Shown here in pieces: positions 8,826 to 17,991 of a stretch of DNA of 64,000 bases. Numbering within the stretch: position 1 is the first letter of the stretch; each line of letters starts with the position of its first letter. The DNA is from Brevibacterium sediminis. GTDB taxonomy: Bacteria; Actinomycetota; Actinomycetes; Actinomycetales; Brevibacteriaceae. The position numbers were made by a program, and so were the translations under genes. Below the pieces are notes generated by a model, which did not search any database, was not told where the DNA came from, and saw only the letters and a list, made by a program, of their open reading frames with translations. Location of the stretch: positions 868,001 to 932,000 of the forward strand of contig NZ_JABKDD010000001.1 in NCBI RefSeq assembly GCF_013623905.1, read 5' to 3'.

Positions 8826-9701
8826 TCAGGGTGTGGTCTGCACGGTCACACCGACCGTACCGGGGCCGACATGCGCGGTGATGATCGTCGACAGCGTCCT
8901 GAACGACGAGTCGAATCCGAGCTCGCGCAGCCGTGAGCTCAACAGCTCGGCATCCGCTGTGTCCATCTCCCCTTCGGCGTTCTGGACCTCGACGTGCACG
9001 GTGTCCTCGGGATCGGCCACCTCCGCAGCGGCCTGCGCGGCCAAGGCGACGATCTTCTCCAGGGCTTTGGTGCGAGTGCGCACCCGGGCCAGCGGAACGA
9101 CGACTCCAGCGCTGAGACCGAGCACGGGGACGATCTGCAGGGCCCGGCCGAGCAAGGAGGACGCGGCGCCGATCCGGCCGCCTCGGCGCAGGTGTTCGAG
9201 GCTGCCGGGGGCGAACACGGAACGGGTCTCGGCCGCGCACCAGTCGGCGATGGTTCCGGCGATCGATTCGACGTCGAGTCCCTGCCGGATCCCGGCCACG
9301 GCCACAGACAGTGCCCCGGCCAGTCCCGCCGAGGTGGTCCTCGAGTCGACGACATCGACGAGGATGTCCTCGGCTTCGGCGGCCTTGACCGCGGAATCGC
9401 GGGTGCCCGAGAGCTCCGCGGACATGGTCACGACGATGATGGCTTCCGCGCCGTCCTCGTGCAACCGTGCATAGGCGTCGGAGAACTGGGCCGGGGTGGC
9501 CATGGACGTGGTGACCTCGACTCCGTCGGTCATCTTCGCGCACAGATGCCCGGCATCGACCTCACCGTCGGCGAAGGCGACTCCGCCGATGAGCACGGTC
9601 AGCGGCACCACGGCGAAGAGACCGCCGGTGGCCTCGCTCAGCGCTTCGCGTTCGTCCGCGGAGAGCTGCGCCGTGGAGTCGGTGACCAGCCCGATTCTCA
9701 T
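8826..9701 (-). CDS. DegV family lipid-binding protein
   Basis: This 291-residue DegV/EDD-fold protein begins MRIGLVTDSTAQLS, the classic start in which TDST contacts the bound fatty acid; a second family motif, SLEHLRRGGRIG, lies in the middle. Known members bind fatty acids, and some (FakB) present them to a fatty-acid kinase; no kinase gene is adjacent. The open frame extends to 9839, but the ATG at 9701 overlaps the ugd stop in an ATGA arrangement, which indicates translational coupling and fixes the start. A roughly 125-base gap with an inverted repeat separates it from comEA. Confidence 0.9.
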   Translation of the reverse strand: MRIGLVTDSTAQLSADEREALSEATGGLFAVVPLTVLIGGVAFADGEVDAGHLCAKMTDGVEVTTSMATPAQFSDAYARLHEDGAEAIIVVTMSAELSGTRDSAVKAAEAEDILVDVVDSRTTSAGLAGALSVAVAGIRQGLDVESIAGTIADWCAAETRSVFAPGSLEHLRRGGRIGAASSLLGRALQIVPVLGLSAGVVVPLARVRTRTKALEKIVALAAQAAAEVADPEDTVHVEVQNAEGEMDTADAELLSSRLRELGFDSSFRTLSTIITAHVGPGTVGVTVQTTP

Positions 9702-11005
9702 GGACGGCCCAGGGCTCGGTAGGTCCAGCCCGCTGCCCGCCACAGTTCGGGAGTGAGCACATTGCGGCCGTCGACGAGCACTTTCCCACTGACGAGCTCG
9801 GCGGTCGCCGCCGGGTCGAGGTCGCGGTATTCGCGCCATTCCGTCAGCAGCAGCACGGCTTGCGCCCCGGTGATCGCCTCGGCGGTGTCGGCGACGTAGT
9901 CGAGTTCGGGGAATGACTTCTGCGCATTCCCGATCGCCTGCGGATCGGTGACGGTGACCAGCCCGCCCTGGGTGGCGATGAGCCTGGCCACGGCCAGGGC
10001 CGGCGAGTCGCGGACGTCATCGCTGTCGGGCTTGAACGCGGCGCCGAGGATGGTGATCTTCTTGCCGATGAACGACCCGCCCAGGGCGTCGCGGGCGATG
10101 TCGACCATCCGCACACGACGGCGCATGTTGATCGAGTCGATCTCCTTGAGGAACGCCACCGCCTGATCGGCGCCGAGCTCCCCGGCCCTGGCCATGAAGG
10201 CGCGGATGTCCTTGGGCAGGCATCCGCCGCCGAATCCGAGCCCGGCGTTGAGGAACTTGCGGCCGATCCGGTCATCCATGCCGATCGCATCGGCGAGCTG
10301 GGTGACATCGGCTCCCGATGCTTCGCAGAGTTCGGCCATGGCGTTGATGAATGAGATCTTGGTGGCGAGGAACGAGTTCGCCGCGGTCTTGACCAGCTCG
10401 GCGGTCGCGAAGTCGGTGATCATCCGGGGCGTGTCTTCGGCGAGGATCGAGGCGTAGACCTCGTCGAGAGTTGCGGCCGCGGCCTGCCCCGGCTCACCGT
10501 CGGCGACTCCGTACACGAGACGATTCGGGTGGAGGGTGTCCTCGACGGCATGGCCCTCGCGCAGGAATTCCGGGTTCCACATCATGGCGGCGCCGGTGTC
10601 GGCGATGATTCCGGCCAGACGCTCGGCGGTGCCCACGGGAACGGTCGACTTTCCCACAACCACCGACGTCGCAGTCAGGTGCGGGTGCAGGGATTCCACG
10701 GCCGCATCGACATAGGTGACATCGGCGGCGAACTCACCGGGCTTCTGCGGAGTGCCTACACATACGAAGTGCACGGTGGCGTCGGCGGCGCGGGAGATAT
10801 CGGTGGTGAATTCGAGTTTTCCGCGCTCCTGAGCCTTCACGAGGAGTTCACTCAGTCCCGGTTCGTAGAAGGGCGGACGACCGGAGGTCAGGGCCTCGAC
10901 CTTCTCCGTGTCGACATCGACTCCCGTGACCTCATGGCCCAGAGACGCCATGGCCGCCGCATGGACCGCGCCCAGATATCCGCAACCGATGACTGAAATC
11001 TTCAA
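9698..11005 (-). CDS. UDP-glucose 6-dehydrogenase
   Basis: This enzyme oxidises UDP-glucose to UDP-glucuronate using NAD, feeding surface polysaccharide synthesis. The 435 residues show the N-terminal Rossmann motif ISVIGCGYLG, the substrate/active-site stretch GFGGGCLPKD with catalytic C262, and a C-terminal UDP-binding domain. The true start is most likely the TTG at 11005 (LKISVIG), which has AGGAG about 8 bases upstream; the frame is open to 11056. It heads a two-gene unit with degV (ATGA overlap). The linkage to polysaccharide export is unknown since no glycosyltransferases are nearby. Confidence 0.93.
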   Translation of the reverse strand: MKISVIGCGYLGAVHAAAMASLGHEVTGVDVDTEKVEALTSGRPPFYEPGLSELLVKAQERGKLEFTTDISRAADATVHFVCVGTPQKPGEFAADVTYVDAAVESLHPHLTATSVVVGKSTVPVGTAERLAGIIADTGAAMMWNPEFLREGHAVEDTLHPNRLVYGVADGEPGQAAAATLDEVYASILAEDTPRMITDFATAELVKTAANSFLATKISFINAMAELCEASGADVTQLADAIGMDDRIGRKFLNAGLGFGGGCLPKDIRAFMARAGELGADQAVAFLKEIDSINMRRRVRMVDIARDALGGSFIGKKITILGAAFKPDSDDVRDSPALAVARLIATQGGLVTVTDPQAIGNAQKSFPELDYVADTAEAITGAQAVLLLTEWREYRDLDPAATAELVSGKVLVDGRNVLTPELWRAAGWTYRALGRP

Positions 11006-11087
11006 ACCGAGCTCTCCTGGGTATTGGCATGCGTTTTCGACCACACTATATGCCACCCGGTTGCACGATATGTGGAGGTTGAAACAG

Positions 11088-11093
11088 TAGGCT
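11088..11093 (+). promoter_or_regulatory. -10-like TAGGCT, 7 bases before the GTG start
   Basis: TAGGCT is followed by seven bases and then the GTG at 11101, the same geometry as in front of the PemK-like gene, suggesting a leaderless message. Confidence 0.4.
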
Positions 11094-11100
11094 TGGAATT

Positions 11101-11817
11101 GTGAAGCGTTTCCTTGATTTCCTCACCAACTCACCGGCCGCCGTGACGTTTGCGGTGCTCACCGTGCTCGGCATCATCGCCTTCGCCATCCCCGGGCTGC
11201 ACTCTGCAGCCTGGATCATCGGACTCGTGCTGTGCCTCGGCGTGATCGCCGCGCTGCTGATGTTCCACGGCGAATGGCGACGTGCCCAACAGCAGATCGA
11301 CGCACTGCGCCAGCAGCTCAGCGTCGAGCGTGGTCGGATGGACACTCTCGGACTGACCCCGGTGGAGGACAAGGTCGAGCTGCTGCCCGATGAGCGTCGC
11401 GCCCGTCGCATCCTCGAGCTCATCCCGGATTCGTCGGGCCTCGTCCAGTCCCTGCGACTCGATGCGACCTTCGCCACCGTCGCCGTCGACGAACTCGAGC
11501 CGCTCACCACCTTCTGTGCCGAGTTCAAGAAGGCCAGCTTCGACAACCCCCGTTCGCACACCGCGTTCATGAACCTCTATCGGGCAGCCGAGGGGCTGTC
11601 GATCTGGGTGAAGGAGGAGACCCAAGTCTCTCCCGATGATGCCGGCACCCGTGAGATCCGTCCCGGCGATGCCCGCAAGGACGGCTGGCGCGGTTACACC
11701 GAGGCTCAGAGCCGGGGCGAACGCCTCAGCGACGACTTCGTCTCCTCCCGATGGGAGTTCAACCAGACAGCACTCGAACTCGGACTCGTCTCAGGCACCC
11801 CGCCGTTCAACGACTGA
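11101..11817 (+). CDS. Small membrane protein with coiled-coil segment, function unknown
   Basis: This 238-residue protein has two closely spaced hydrophobic helices near the N-terminus (about residues 13-32 and 36-54), then a charged heptad-like stretch rich in Q/R/E (EWRRAQQQIDALRQQL) that could form a coiled coil, and a soluble acidic/basic C-terminal domain ending EFNQTALELGLVSGTPPFND. I do not recognise a named family. The GTG start is probably leaderless. It diverges from ugd and faces nadE convergently across a shared hairpin terminator. Confidence 0.75.
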   Translation: MKRFLDFLTNSPAAVTFAVLTVLGIIAFAIPGLHSAAWIIGLVLCLGVIAALLMFHGEWRRAQQQIDALRQQLSVERGRMDTLGLTPVEDKVELLPDERRARRILELIPDSSGLVQSLRLDATFATVAVDELEPLTTFCAEFKKASFDNPRSHTAFMNLYRAAEGLSIWVKEETQVSPDDAGTREIRPGDARKDGWRGYTEAQSRGERLSDDFVSSRWEFNQTALELGLVSGTPPFND

Positions 11818-11850
11818 CAACGTTCGACAGACGACGTTCGGTAAAAAAAA

Positions 11851-11879
11851 TTGAGGCCCTCACATTGTGAGGGCCTCAA
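11851..11879 (-). terminator. Intrinsic terminator with U8 tail for nadE
   Basis: A 13-bp perfect stem, TTGAGGCCCTCAC with GTGAGGGCCTCAA around an ATT loop, lies between convergent genes. On the minus strand it is followed by AA and eight T residues, a textbook intrinsic terminator for nadE. In the plus direction it lacks a T tract but may still end the 11101-11817 message. Confidence 0.9.
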
Positions 11880-11905
11880 TTGCTGCCAGTGTTCACGTGC
11901 TCGGC

Positions 11906-12739
11906 TCAGTGCCGGATCCACCAGGAATCGACCGGAGCCACGGGGGTGCGGCGTTTGTGCTCTGAGCGGCGGTACTTCTCGATGAGCGCCGAGGCGGCCG
12001 CAGGCTCGATCTCCTTCCCCTCGAGGAAGTCATCGATCTGGTCATAGCTCAGACCCAGCGACGATTCGTCCGTCTGCCCGGGTTCGTCATCGAGCAGATC
12101 CGCGGTGGGGACCTTGACGATGAGATGTTCGGGAGCGCCGAGGTGGCGCAGCAGTTCCCGTCCCTGCCGTTTGTTCAGACCTGCCAGGGGGATGACGTCG
12201 GCCGCGCCGTCGCCGAACTTCGTGAAGAACCCGGTGACCGCCTCTGCGGCGTGGTCCGTGCCGACGACGAGCGCCTTCTTCTCCCCTGCCAGCTCGAACT
12301 GCGCGATCATCCGCATCCGGGCCTTGACGTTGCCCTTGCCGAAATCGGTTATCGGCTCTCCGGTGGCCTTCTCGTACTCCTCGGCGGCCGCATCCGTGGC
12401 GGCGCCGATGTTGATCGCGAGTTCGTGATCGGCGGCGATGAACGACAGAGCGTCCTGGGCATCGGCCTCATCGGTCTGCACATGGTGAGGCAGGCGCACG
12501 GCCCAGAATTCGGCATCGGCCCCACGGCGGCGCAGGTCCTCCACCGCCAGCTGGCAGAGCCTGCCGGCCAGTGTGGAGTCCTGTCCGCCGCTGATGCCGA
12601 GCACGAGACCTCTGACTCCGGTGGTGAGCACATAGTCGACGAGGAACTCGACACGCCGGGCAATCTCCGTCGCCGGGTCGATCTGCGGTCGCACGCCGAG
12701 GGCGTGCCGAATCTCGTCTTGGACTCTGTCGTTCGTCAT
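11906..12739 (-). CDS. nadE: Ammonia-dependent NAD(+) synthetase
   Basis: This catalyses ATP-dependent amidation of deamido-NAD to NAD, the last step of NAD synthesis. The 277-residue length and the absence of an N-terminal nitrilase domain indicate the ammonia-dependent short form. The ATP-pyrophosphatase loop is GISGGQDSTLAGR; downstream motifs include GKGNVKARMRM and GTDHAAEAVTGFFTKFGDG. The open frame extends to 12790, but the ATG at 12739 (MTNDRVQDE) fits the family start. It is downstream of leuS, separated by about 100 bases. Confidence 0.94.
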   Translation of the reverse strand: MTNDRVQDEIRHALGVRPQIDPATEIARRVEFLVDYVLTTGVRGLVLGISGGQDSTLAGRLCQLAVEDLRRRGADAEFWAVRLPHHVQTDEADAQDALSFIAADHELAINIGAATDAAAEEYEKATGEPITDFGKGNVKARMRMIAQFELAGEKKALVVGTDHAAEAVTGFFTKFGDGAADVIPLAGLNKRQGRELLRHLGAPEHLIVKVPTADLLDDEPGQTDESSLGLSYDQIDDFLEGKEIEPAAASALIEKYRRSEHKRRTPVAPVDSWWIRH

Positions 12740-12838
12740 GCTCACACCAGTCGTAGTCGGGGGCGAAGCGCCGCCGTTCGGCGCCCGCACTCATGCAGTC
12801 TCCCAGATGCCGTGTTACGGCGAAGTATCGGCCGGGTC

Positions 12839-15754
12839 TCAGGCGTCGGGGACGATGTTGACGAGCTTGGGGGCTCGCACGATCACCTTGCGCACTCCGG
12901 CGCCGCCGAGGGCCTTGACGGCGTTCGGCGATTCGAGAGCCAGCTTCTCGAGCTCCTCTGCGGAGATGTCCGGGGCCACCTCGAGCCGTGCGCGCACCTT
13001 GCCCTTGACCTGGACCACGCAGGTCACGGTTTCGGCGACGAGGTGGTTCGGGTCCGCCTCGGGGAAGGCCGCATAGGTGACCGTCGACTCGTGTCCGAGA
13101 CGCGACCACAGCTCTTCGGCCAGGTGCGGTGCGAAGGGTGCGAGCATGATCGTCAGAGGTTCGAGGACGTCCCGGGTCGCACCGCCCTGTTTGGTGGCAT
13201 GGTTGGTGAGCACGATGAGCTTGGAGATCGCGGTGTTGAACCGCAGATGGTCCATGTCCTCGCGCACACCGTCGATGACCTGGTGGAGGACCTTGAGCGA
13301 TTCGGCGTCGGCCTCACCGTCTGCGACCACGGACTCGCCGGTGGTCTCGTCGACGAAGAGTCGCCACACGCGCTGCAGGAATCGCTGTGCGCCGACGACG
13401 GCGCGGGTGTCCCAGGGGCGGTCCTGCTCCAGCGGGCCCATCGACATCTCATAGACGCGGAAGGTGTCGGCACCGAAGGCGTCGTACATCTCGTCGGGCA
13501 TGACGGAGTTCTTCAGCGATTTGCCGATCTTTCCGTACTCCCGATTGACCTGTTCGCCGTGGTACCAGAACGTCAGCTCACCGTTCGATTCGGTCCTCTC
13601 CTCCACCTCGGCGGCGGGGACGTAGACGCCGCGGGAATCGGTGTAGGCATAGGCCTGGATGTATCCCTGGTTGACCAGACGGTGGAACGGCTCGGACGAG
13701 GAGATGTGCCCGAGGTCGAAGAGGATCTTGTGCCAGAAGCGGGCATAGAGCAGGTGGAGCACAGCGTGCTCCTGTCCGCCGACGTAGAGGTCGGCGCCGC
13801 CGCGCGGTTTCGACGCCCGCGGTCCCAGCCAGTACTTCTCGTTGGCGGGGTCGACGAGGCGTTCGTCGTTGTGTGGGTCCGCGTAGCGCAGCTGGTACCA
13901 CGAGGATCCGGCCCAGTTGGGCATCGTGTTCGTCTCACGCTGGTAGGTCTTCGGACCGTCGCCGAGGTCGAGTTCGATGCTCGTCCATTCCTGATTCCGG
14001 CTCAGCGCCGGTTCGGGACGGCTGTCGGCATCGTCGGGCGCGTAGGTCCGCGGTGCGAAATCGTCGACTTCGGGCAGCTGGACGGGCAGCATCTCGTCGG
14101 GCAGAGCGATCGGGGTGCCGTTCTCGTCGTAGACGATTGGGAACGGTTCGCCCCAATAGCGCTGGCGAGAGAACAGCCAATCGCGCAGACGGTACTGGGT
14201 GGACTCGGTGGCCAGCCCCTTTACCGCCAGCCATTCGGTGACCCGGGCCTTCGCCGCGTCGATCTCGAGGCCGTTGATGTCGATCTCGGCATTGGCGGAG
14301 TTGATCATCACGCCGGTGCCGGTGAACGGCGCGTCCTCGTCGTGGTCGGCCGGAGGCTGCACGGTGCGGATATAGGGCAGTCCGAACGCCTTTGCGAAGT
14401 CCCAGTCACGGGCGTCTTCGGCCGGCACGGCCATGATCGCTCCGGTGCCGTATCCCATGAGCACATAGTCGGCGATGAAAATCGGAACCTGTGCCCCGGT
14501 GGCCGGGTTGAGCGCATAGGAGCCGGTGAAGATGCCGGTCTTCTCCCGGCTCTGCTGCCGGTCGGCGTCGGTCTTGGCCGCAGCGGCGCGCTGATAGCTA
14601 GCGATCGCCTCGGCGGGGGTGGCCTCTCCCCCGCGCCAGGACTCGGGGGTGGACTCATCCCAGACCTCAGCGGTCAGGTCGGCGACCTGCGGGTGTTCGG
14701 GGCTGAGGACGAGGTACGTGGCGCCGAACAGGGTGTCCGGGCGTGTGGTGTAGACCTCGATGTCGGACGCATCGTCACCGGCGATGGGCAGGCGCAGCAG
14801 GGCGCCCTTCGACCGGCCGATCCAATTGACCTGCATGGCGTGGATCGCATGCGGCCAGTCCAGCACGTCGAGGTCGTCGATGAGGCGGTCGGCGTACGCC
14901 GTGATGCGCATGTTCCACTGGCGCAGACGGCGGGTGAAGACCGGGTAGTTTCCACGCTCGGACAGACCCTCGGCGGTGACCTCTTCATTGGCCAGCACAG
15001 TGCCCAGCCCTGGGCACCAGTTGACCGGGGATTCGGAGACGTAGGCGAGGCGGTAGCCCTGCAGGACGTTCTCGCGCTCCGCCGAGCTCAGCTCCGACCA
15101 GGCGCGACCGTCGGGTGTGGGGCGGGCACCGGAGGCGAACTGCTCGATGAGCGTGTCGATCGGACGAGCCGCGCCTTTGGCCTCACCATCGGGGGTGGTC
15201 GCTTCGGTGTCGTACCAGGAGTTGAAGATCTGCAGGAAGATCCACTGCGTCCATTTGACGAATTCGTCGTCGGTCGTGGCGAAGCGACGGCGCACATCGT
15301 GGGCCAGCCCCAGGCGACGCAGCTGCTCGGTCATGTTTGCGATATTGGCATCGGTGGTGATGCGCGGGTGCTGACCGGTCTGCACCGCGTAGAGATCGGC
15401 GGGCAGTCCGAAGGCGTCGTAGGACAGGGCGTGCATGACGTTGTGTCCGCGCATCCGCTGGTAGCGGCCGTAGACGTCGGTGCCGAGGTAGCCCAGCGGG
15501 TGGCCGACGTGCAGTCCCACACCGGAGGGGTACGGGAACATGTCCATGATGTACAGGGACTCGCGCTCGCTGAGGTCGGCCGGCGGACCAAAGGGCGACG
15601 AAGCATCCTTGGAGTCGAGCTCGCCGAGGTCTCCGGTGGGGTTCGGGGTGTGGAACGTGCCCGATTCCTCCCAAGTGCGCTGCCAAGACTTCTCGATCTT
15701 TTCGGCCAGCGCCGCATCATAGCGGAAACCGGTCTCCTCAGGGTTCGTCGTCAT
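12839..15754 (-). CDS. leuS: Leucyl-tRNA synthetase
   Basis: This class I synthetase charges tRNA-Leu; 971 residues matches the long actinobacterial form. The HIGH motif appears as HVGH at residues 82-85, the CP1 editing domain occupies the middle, and the KMSKS loop is present as KIGKS at 742-746. A C-terminal tRNA-binding extension ends VNIVPDA. The ATG at 15754 follows AAGGAAGG closely. The complementary strand holds a 1226-codon open frame, a composition artefact of this GC-rich gene. It is divergent from fadD. Confidence 0.97.
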   Translation of the reverse strand: MTTNPEETGFRYDAALAEKIEKSWQRTWEESGTFHTPNPTGDLGELDSKDASSPFGPPADLSERESLYIMDMFPYPSGVGLHVGHPLGYLGTDVYGRYQRMRGHNVMHALSYDAFGLPADLYAVQTGQHPRITTDANIANMTEQLRRLGLAHDVRRRFATTDDEFVKWTQWIFLQIFNSWYDTEATTPDGEAKGAARPIDTLIEQFASGARPTPDGRAWSELSSAERENVLQGYRLAYVSESPVNWCPGLGTVLANEEVTAEGLSERGNYPVFTRRLRQWNMRITAYADRLIDDLDVLDWPHAIHAMQVNWIGRSKGALLRLPIAGDDASDIEVYTTRPDTLFGATYLVLSPEHPQVADLTAEVWDESTPESWRGGEATPAEAIASYQRAAAAKTDADRQQSREKTGIFTGSYALNPATGAQVPIFIADYVLMGYGTGAIMAVPAEDARDWDFAKAFGLPYIRTVQPPADHDEDAPFTGTGVMINSANAEIDINGLEIDAAKARVTEWLAVKGLATESTQYRLRDWLFSRQRYWGEPFPIVYDENGTPIALPDEMLPVQLPEVDDFAPRTYAPDDADSRPEPALSRNQEWTSIELDLGDGPKTYQRETNTMPNWAGSSWYQLRYADPHNDERLVDPANEKYWLGPRASKPRGGADLYVGGQEHAVLHLLYARFWHKILFDLGHISSSEPFHRLVNQGYIQAYAYTDSRGVYVPAAEVEERTESNGELTFWYHGEQVNREYGKIGKSLKNSVMPDEMYDAFGADTFRVYEMSMGPLEQDRPWDTRAVVGAQRFLQRVWRLFVDETTGESVVADGEADAESLKVLHQVIDGVREDMDHLRFNTAISKLIVLTNHATKQGGATRDVLEPLTIMLAPFAPHLAEELWSRLGHESTVTYAAFPEADPNHLVAETVTCVVQVKGKVRARLEVAPDISAEELEKLALESPNAVKALGGAGVRKVIVRAPKLVNIVPDA

Positions 15755-15853
15755 TACCTTCCTTCGCAGAACAGACGTGAGCGGGTTCTGACCATCGTAC
15801 TCTGAACGCCCCCTGATTCGACTTGGTTAGACTGCTCACAGGTCAGCGGACGC

Positions 15854-15913
15854 CGGTTATCTCGGCAAACGTGATCGATTTCACTGAGACCCGGCCGAAC
15901 TGTAAGATAACCG
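15854..15913. promoter_or_regulatory. Spaced inverted repeat in the leuS-fadD divergent gap
   Basis: CGGTTATCT (15854-15862) and AGATAACCG (15905-15913) are perfect 9-bp inverted arms 42 bases apart. They could be paired operator half sites for a regulator acting on fadD, whose start codon lies 31 bases downstream, or a leader stem. No clear -35/-10 pair is visible. Confidence 0.35.
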
Positions 15914-15943
15914 AGCAGTAACTTACGTCCTCGAAGGAGACTC

Positions 15944-17752
15944 ATGAGCTCAACGACCATGCCGCAGTCGTCAACACCCGTCGTCGGTTTCGAGGTCGAT
16001 ACCGCCTCGTCGACCACCGATATCTTCCTCAGCACAGTCGCTGAGAACCCCAGCCGCCCTCTGGTCGCCAAGCCCGACGGGGACGGTTGGAACGAACTGA
16101 CCGCGGCCGAATTCCTCGCTGAGGTCAAGGCAGCCGCGAAGGGGCTCATCGCCTTGGGCGTGGGAGTCGGTGACCGGATCGCTATCTTCGGGCCCACCTC
16201 CTACGAGTGGACGCTCAGCGACTACGCCATCTGGTACGCCGGCGGAATCTCCGTGCCGTTCTACGACACGTCCTCGGAGAGCCAGCTCAACTGGATGCTC
16301 ACCGACGCCGATGTCACACGCGGGCTCGTCGCCACCGGCGAGCATGCCGATCGGGTGCGGGCGGCGGCCACGGCCGCCGGACGCGAAGAACCGGCCCTGC
16401 GGGTCTGGGAGGAAGGCGCATTCGCCGATCTCGCCGAGGCCGGCAAGGCCGTCACCGATGAGGAGCTCGAAGCCGCCCGTTCGCAGGTCGGCTCCGAATC
16501 CGTGGCGACGATCATCTACACCTCCGGCACCACCGGAAAGCCCAAGGGCTGTGTGCTCACCCACGCGAACTTCGTGCAGACGTCCCAAGCCGCGCGCCAC
16601 CAGATCCCCAGCGTTCTCGACACGAAGATGCGCTGCCTGCTGTTCCTGCCGCAGGCCCACGTCTTCGCGCGGTTCATCGAGGTCCTGGCCATCAGCAACG
16701 GTGCTCTGCTGGCGCACCAGTCGGATCTGACGAAGCTCACCGACGCCATGGGCAGCTTCCGTCCGTCGTTCATCCTCGGCGTGCCCCGGGTCTTCGAGAA
16801 GGTCTTCAATTCCGCGCTGGCGACCGCTCAGGCAGGCGGCAAGGAGAAGATCTTCCGCCGTGCCGAACAGGTCGCCGTCGCCTATTCGAAGGCACTCGAC
16901 ACCGGCAAGGTGCCGACCGGCCTCAAGCTCCAGCACGCCCTGTTCGACAAGCTGGTCTATTCGAAGCTGCGCGCGGTCATGGGCGACAACGTCACGCATG
17001 CGGTCTCCGGCGGCGGTGCGCTCGGCTCGCATCTCGGCCACTTCTTCCGCGGACTGGGCATCATCGTCCTCGAAGGCTACGGACTCACTGAGACCACGGC
17101 ACCGATCACCGTCAATATTCCGGAGAAGTCGAAGATCGGAACCGTCGGCGTGCCGCTGCCGGGCGTCTCGGTGGCGATCGCTCCCGACGGTGAGATCCTG
17201 GCCAAGGGCGTGCCGGTCTTCCGCGAGTACTGGAACAACCCCGAGGCCACGGCCAAGGAGTTCCACGACGGCTGGTTCGGCACCGGTGACCTCGGCTCGC
17301 TCGATGACGACGGCTACCTCACGATCAACGGCCGCAAGAAGGAGATCATCGTGACCTCCAGCGGCAAGAACGTCGCCCCGGCTCCGCTCGAAGACGTGCT
17401 CCGTCGGCACCCGATCATCGGCCAGCCGGTGCTCGTCGGCGAGAACCGCAAGTTCGTCTCGGCGCTAATCTTCCTCGATTCGGAGATGCTGCCGGGCTGG
17501 CTGAAGAACCACGACCTGCCGCAGATGAGTCTGCGCGAAGCCTCCGAGGACGATGCGGTCCAGGCCGAAGTGGCCAAGGCCGTCGAACAGATGAACAAGA
17601 CCGTCTCGCGGGCCGAAGGGGTCAAGAAGTTCACAATCCTGCCGATCGAGCTCAGCGAGGAGAACGGCTACCTCTCTGCCAAGCAGTCGGTAAAGCGCCA
17701 CCTCATCAATAAGGACTTCGCCGCCGAGATCGACGCGCTCTACGCCGGCTGA
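15944..17752 (+). CDS. Long-chain fatty-acid--CoA ligase (AMP-binding)
   Basis: This 602-residue ANL-superfamily adenylating enzyme activates fatty acids to acyl-CoA. The AMP-binding P-loop YTSGTTGKPKG begins at residue 192; further motifs are GYGLTETTAP and the hinge region WFGTGDLGSLDDDGYL with GRKKEIIVTSSGKNVAP, where the last Lys region contacts the adenylate. The general architecture matches FadD15/FACL-type enzymes of actinobacteria. An excellent ribosome binding site (GAAGGAGACTC) precedes the ATG. The stop codon lies within a 21-bp tandem duplication. It appears monocistronic and is divergent from leuS. Confidence 0.93.
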   Translation: MSSTTMPQSSTPVVGFEVDTASSTTDIFLSTVAENPSRPLVAKPDGDGWNELTAAEFLAEVKAAAKGLIALGVGVGDRIAIFGPTSYEWTLSDYAIWYAGGISVPFYDTSSESQLNWMLTDADVTRGLVATGEHADRVRAAATAAGREEPALRVWEEGAFADLAEAGKAVTDEELEAARSQVGSESVATIIYTSGTTGKPKGCVLTHANFVQTSQAARHQIPSVLDTKMRCLLFLPQAHVFARFIEVLAISNGALLAHQSDLTKLTDAMGSFRPSFILGVPRVFEKVFNSALATAQAGGKEKIFRRAEQVAVAYSKALDTGKVPTGLKLQHALFDKLVYSKLRAVMGDNVTHAVSGGGALGSHLGHFFRGLGIIVLEGYGLTETTAPITVNIPEKSKIGTVGVPLPGVSVAIAPDGEILAKGVPVFREYWNNPEATAKEFHDGWFGTGDLGSLDDDGYLTINGRKKEIIVTSSGKNVAPAPLEDVLRRHPIIGQPVLVGENRKFVSALIFLDSEMLPGWLKNHDLPQMSLREASEDDAVQAEVAKAVEQMNKTVSRAEGVKKFTILPIELSEENGYLSAKQSVKRHLINKDFAAEIDALYAG

Positions 17753-17785
17753 CGCACAGTCGCTGCCGGCTGACGCTCAGTCGTT
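17744..17785. repeat. 21-bp tandem duplication across the fadD stop codon
   Basis: Two adjacent 21-base units beginning GCCGGCTGACGC match at 19 of 21 positions. The first contains the last codons and TGA of the fatty-acid ligase; the second duplicates them just downstream, so a second in-phase TGA follows 21 bases later. Confidence 0.7.
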
Positions 17786-17899
17786 GAACTCAGCCTGCGG
17801 GGTACGCCCGGGCACGGACTCGAACGGTCCGTCCCAGGCCGTCGTCGTCCCATCTCGGTGGCGGTGGGCGGACTCTTCCCAATCGGGTCGGCACGGCAA
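17777..17899 (-). CDS. Possible 40-residue acidic protein
   Basis: A short minus-strand frame from a TTG at 17899 reads with a protein-like composition (PDWEESAHRHRDGTTTAWDGP near the start, ending PQAEFND), with acidic residues and Trp rather than the Arg/Pro-rich runs of shadow frames. It fills an otherwise empty gap between fadD and the glutathione transferase gene and would diverge from the latter. I recognise no family. The ribosome binding site is weak (GAGG well upstream). An alternative is chance. Confidence 0.35.
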   Translation of the reverse strand: MPCRPDWEESAHRHRDGTTTAWDGPFESVPGRTPQAEFND

Positions 17900-17931
17900 C
17901 GGTGACGTCGTCCCGCCTCGGCGAGGGCTTG

Positions 17932-17952
17932 CCTCAGCGTCGTAAGCTGAGG
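17932..17952. promoter_or_regulatory. Perfect dyad upstream of the glutathione transferase gene
   Basis: CCTCAGC and GCTGAGG form a perfect 7-bp inverted repeat around a 7-base spacer, ending 39 bases before the ATG at 17992. The size and position are typical of a dimeric repressor operator, though a transcript hairpin is possible. Confidence 0.4.
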
Positions 17953-17991
17953 ACAGAAGTCGAACTCATCGATCTCATTGGAGGCAGCGTC

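Noticed and set aside
12125..15805. A 1226-codon plus-strand open frame opposite leuS
   Set aside because: It is exactly antisense to the leucyl-tRNA synthetase gene, is Arg/Gly/Val/Asp-rich as expected from third-position GC bias, and has no recognisable domain or ribosome binding site.
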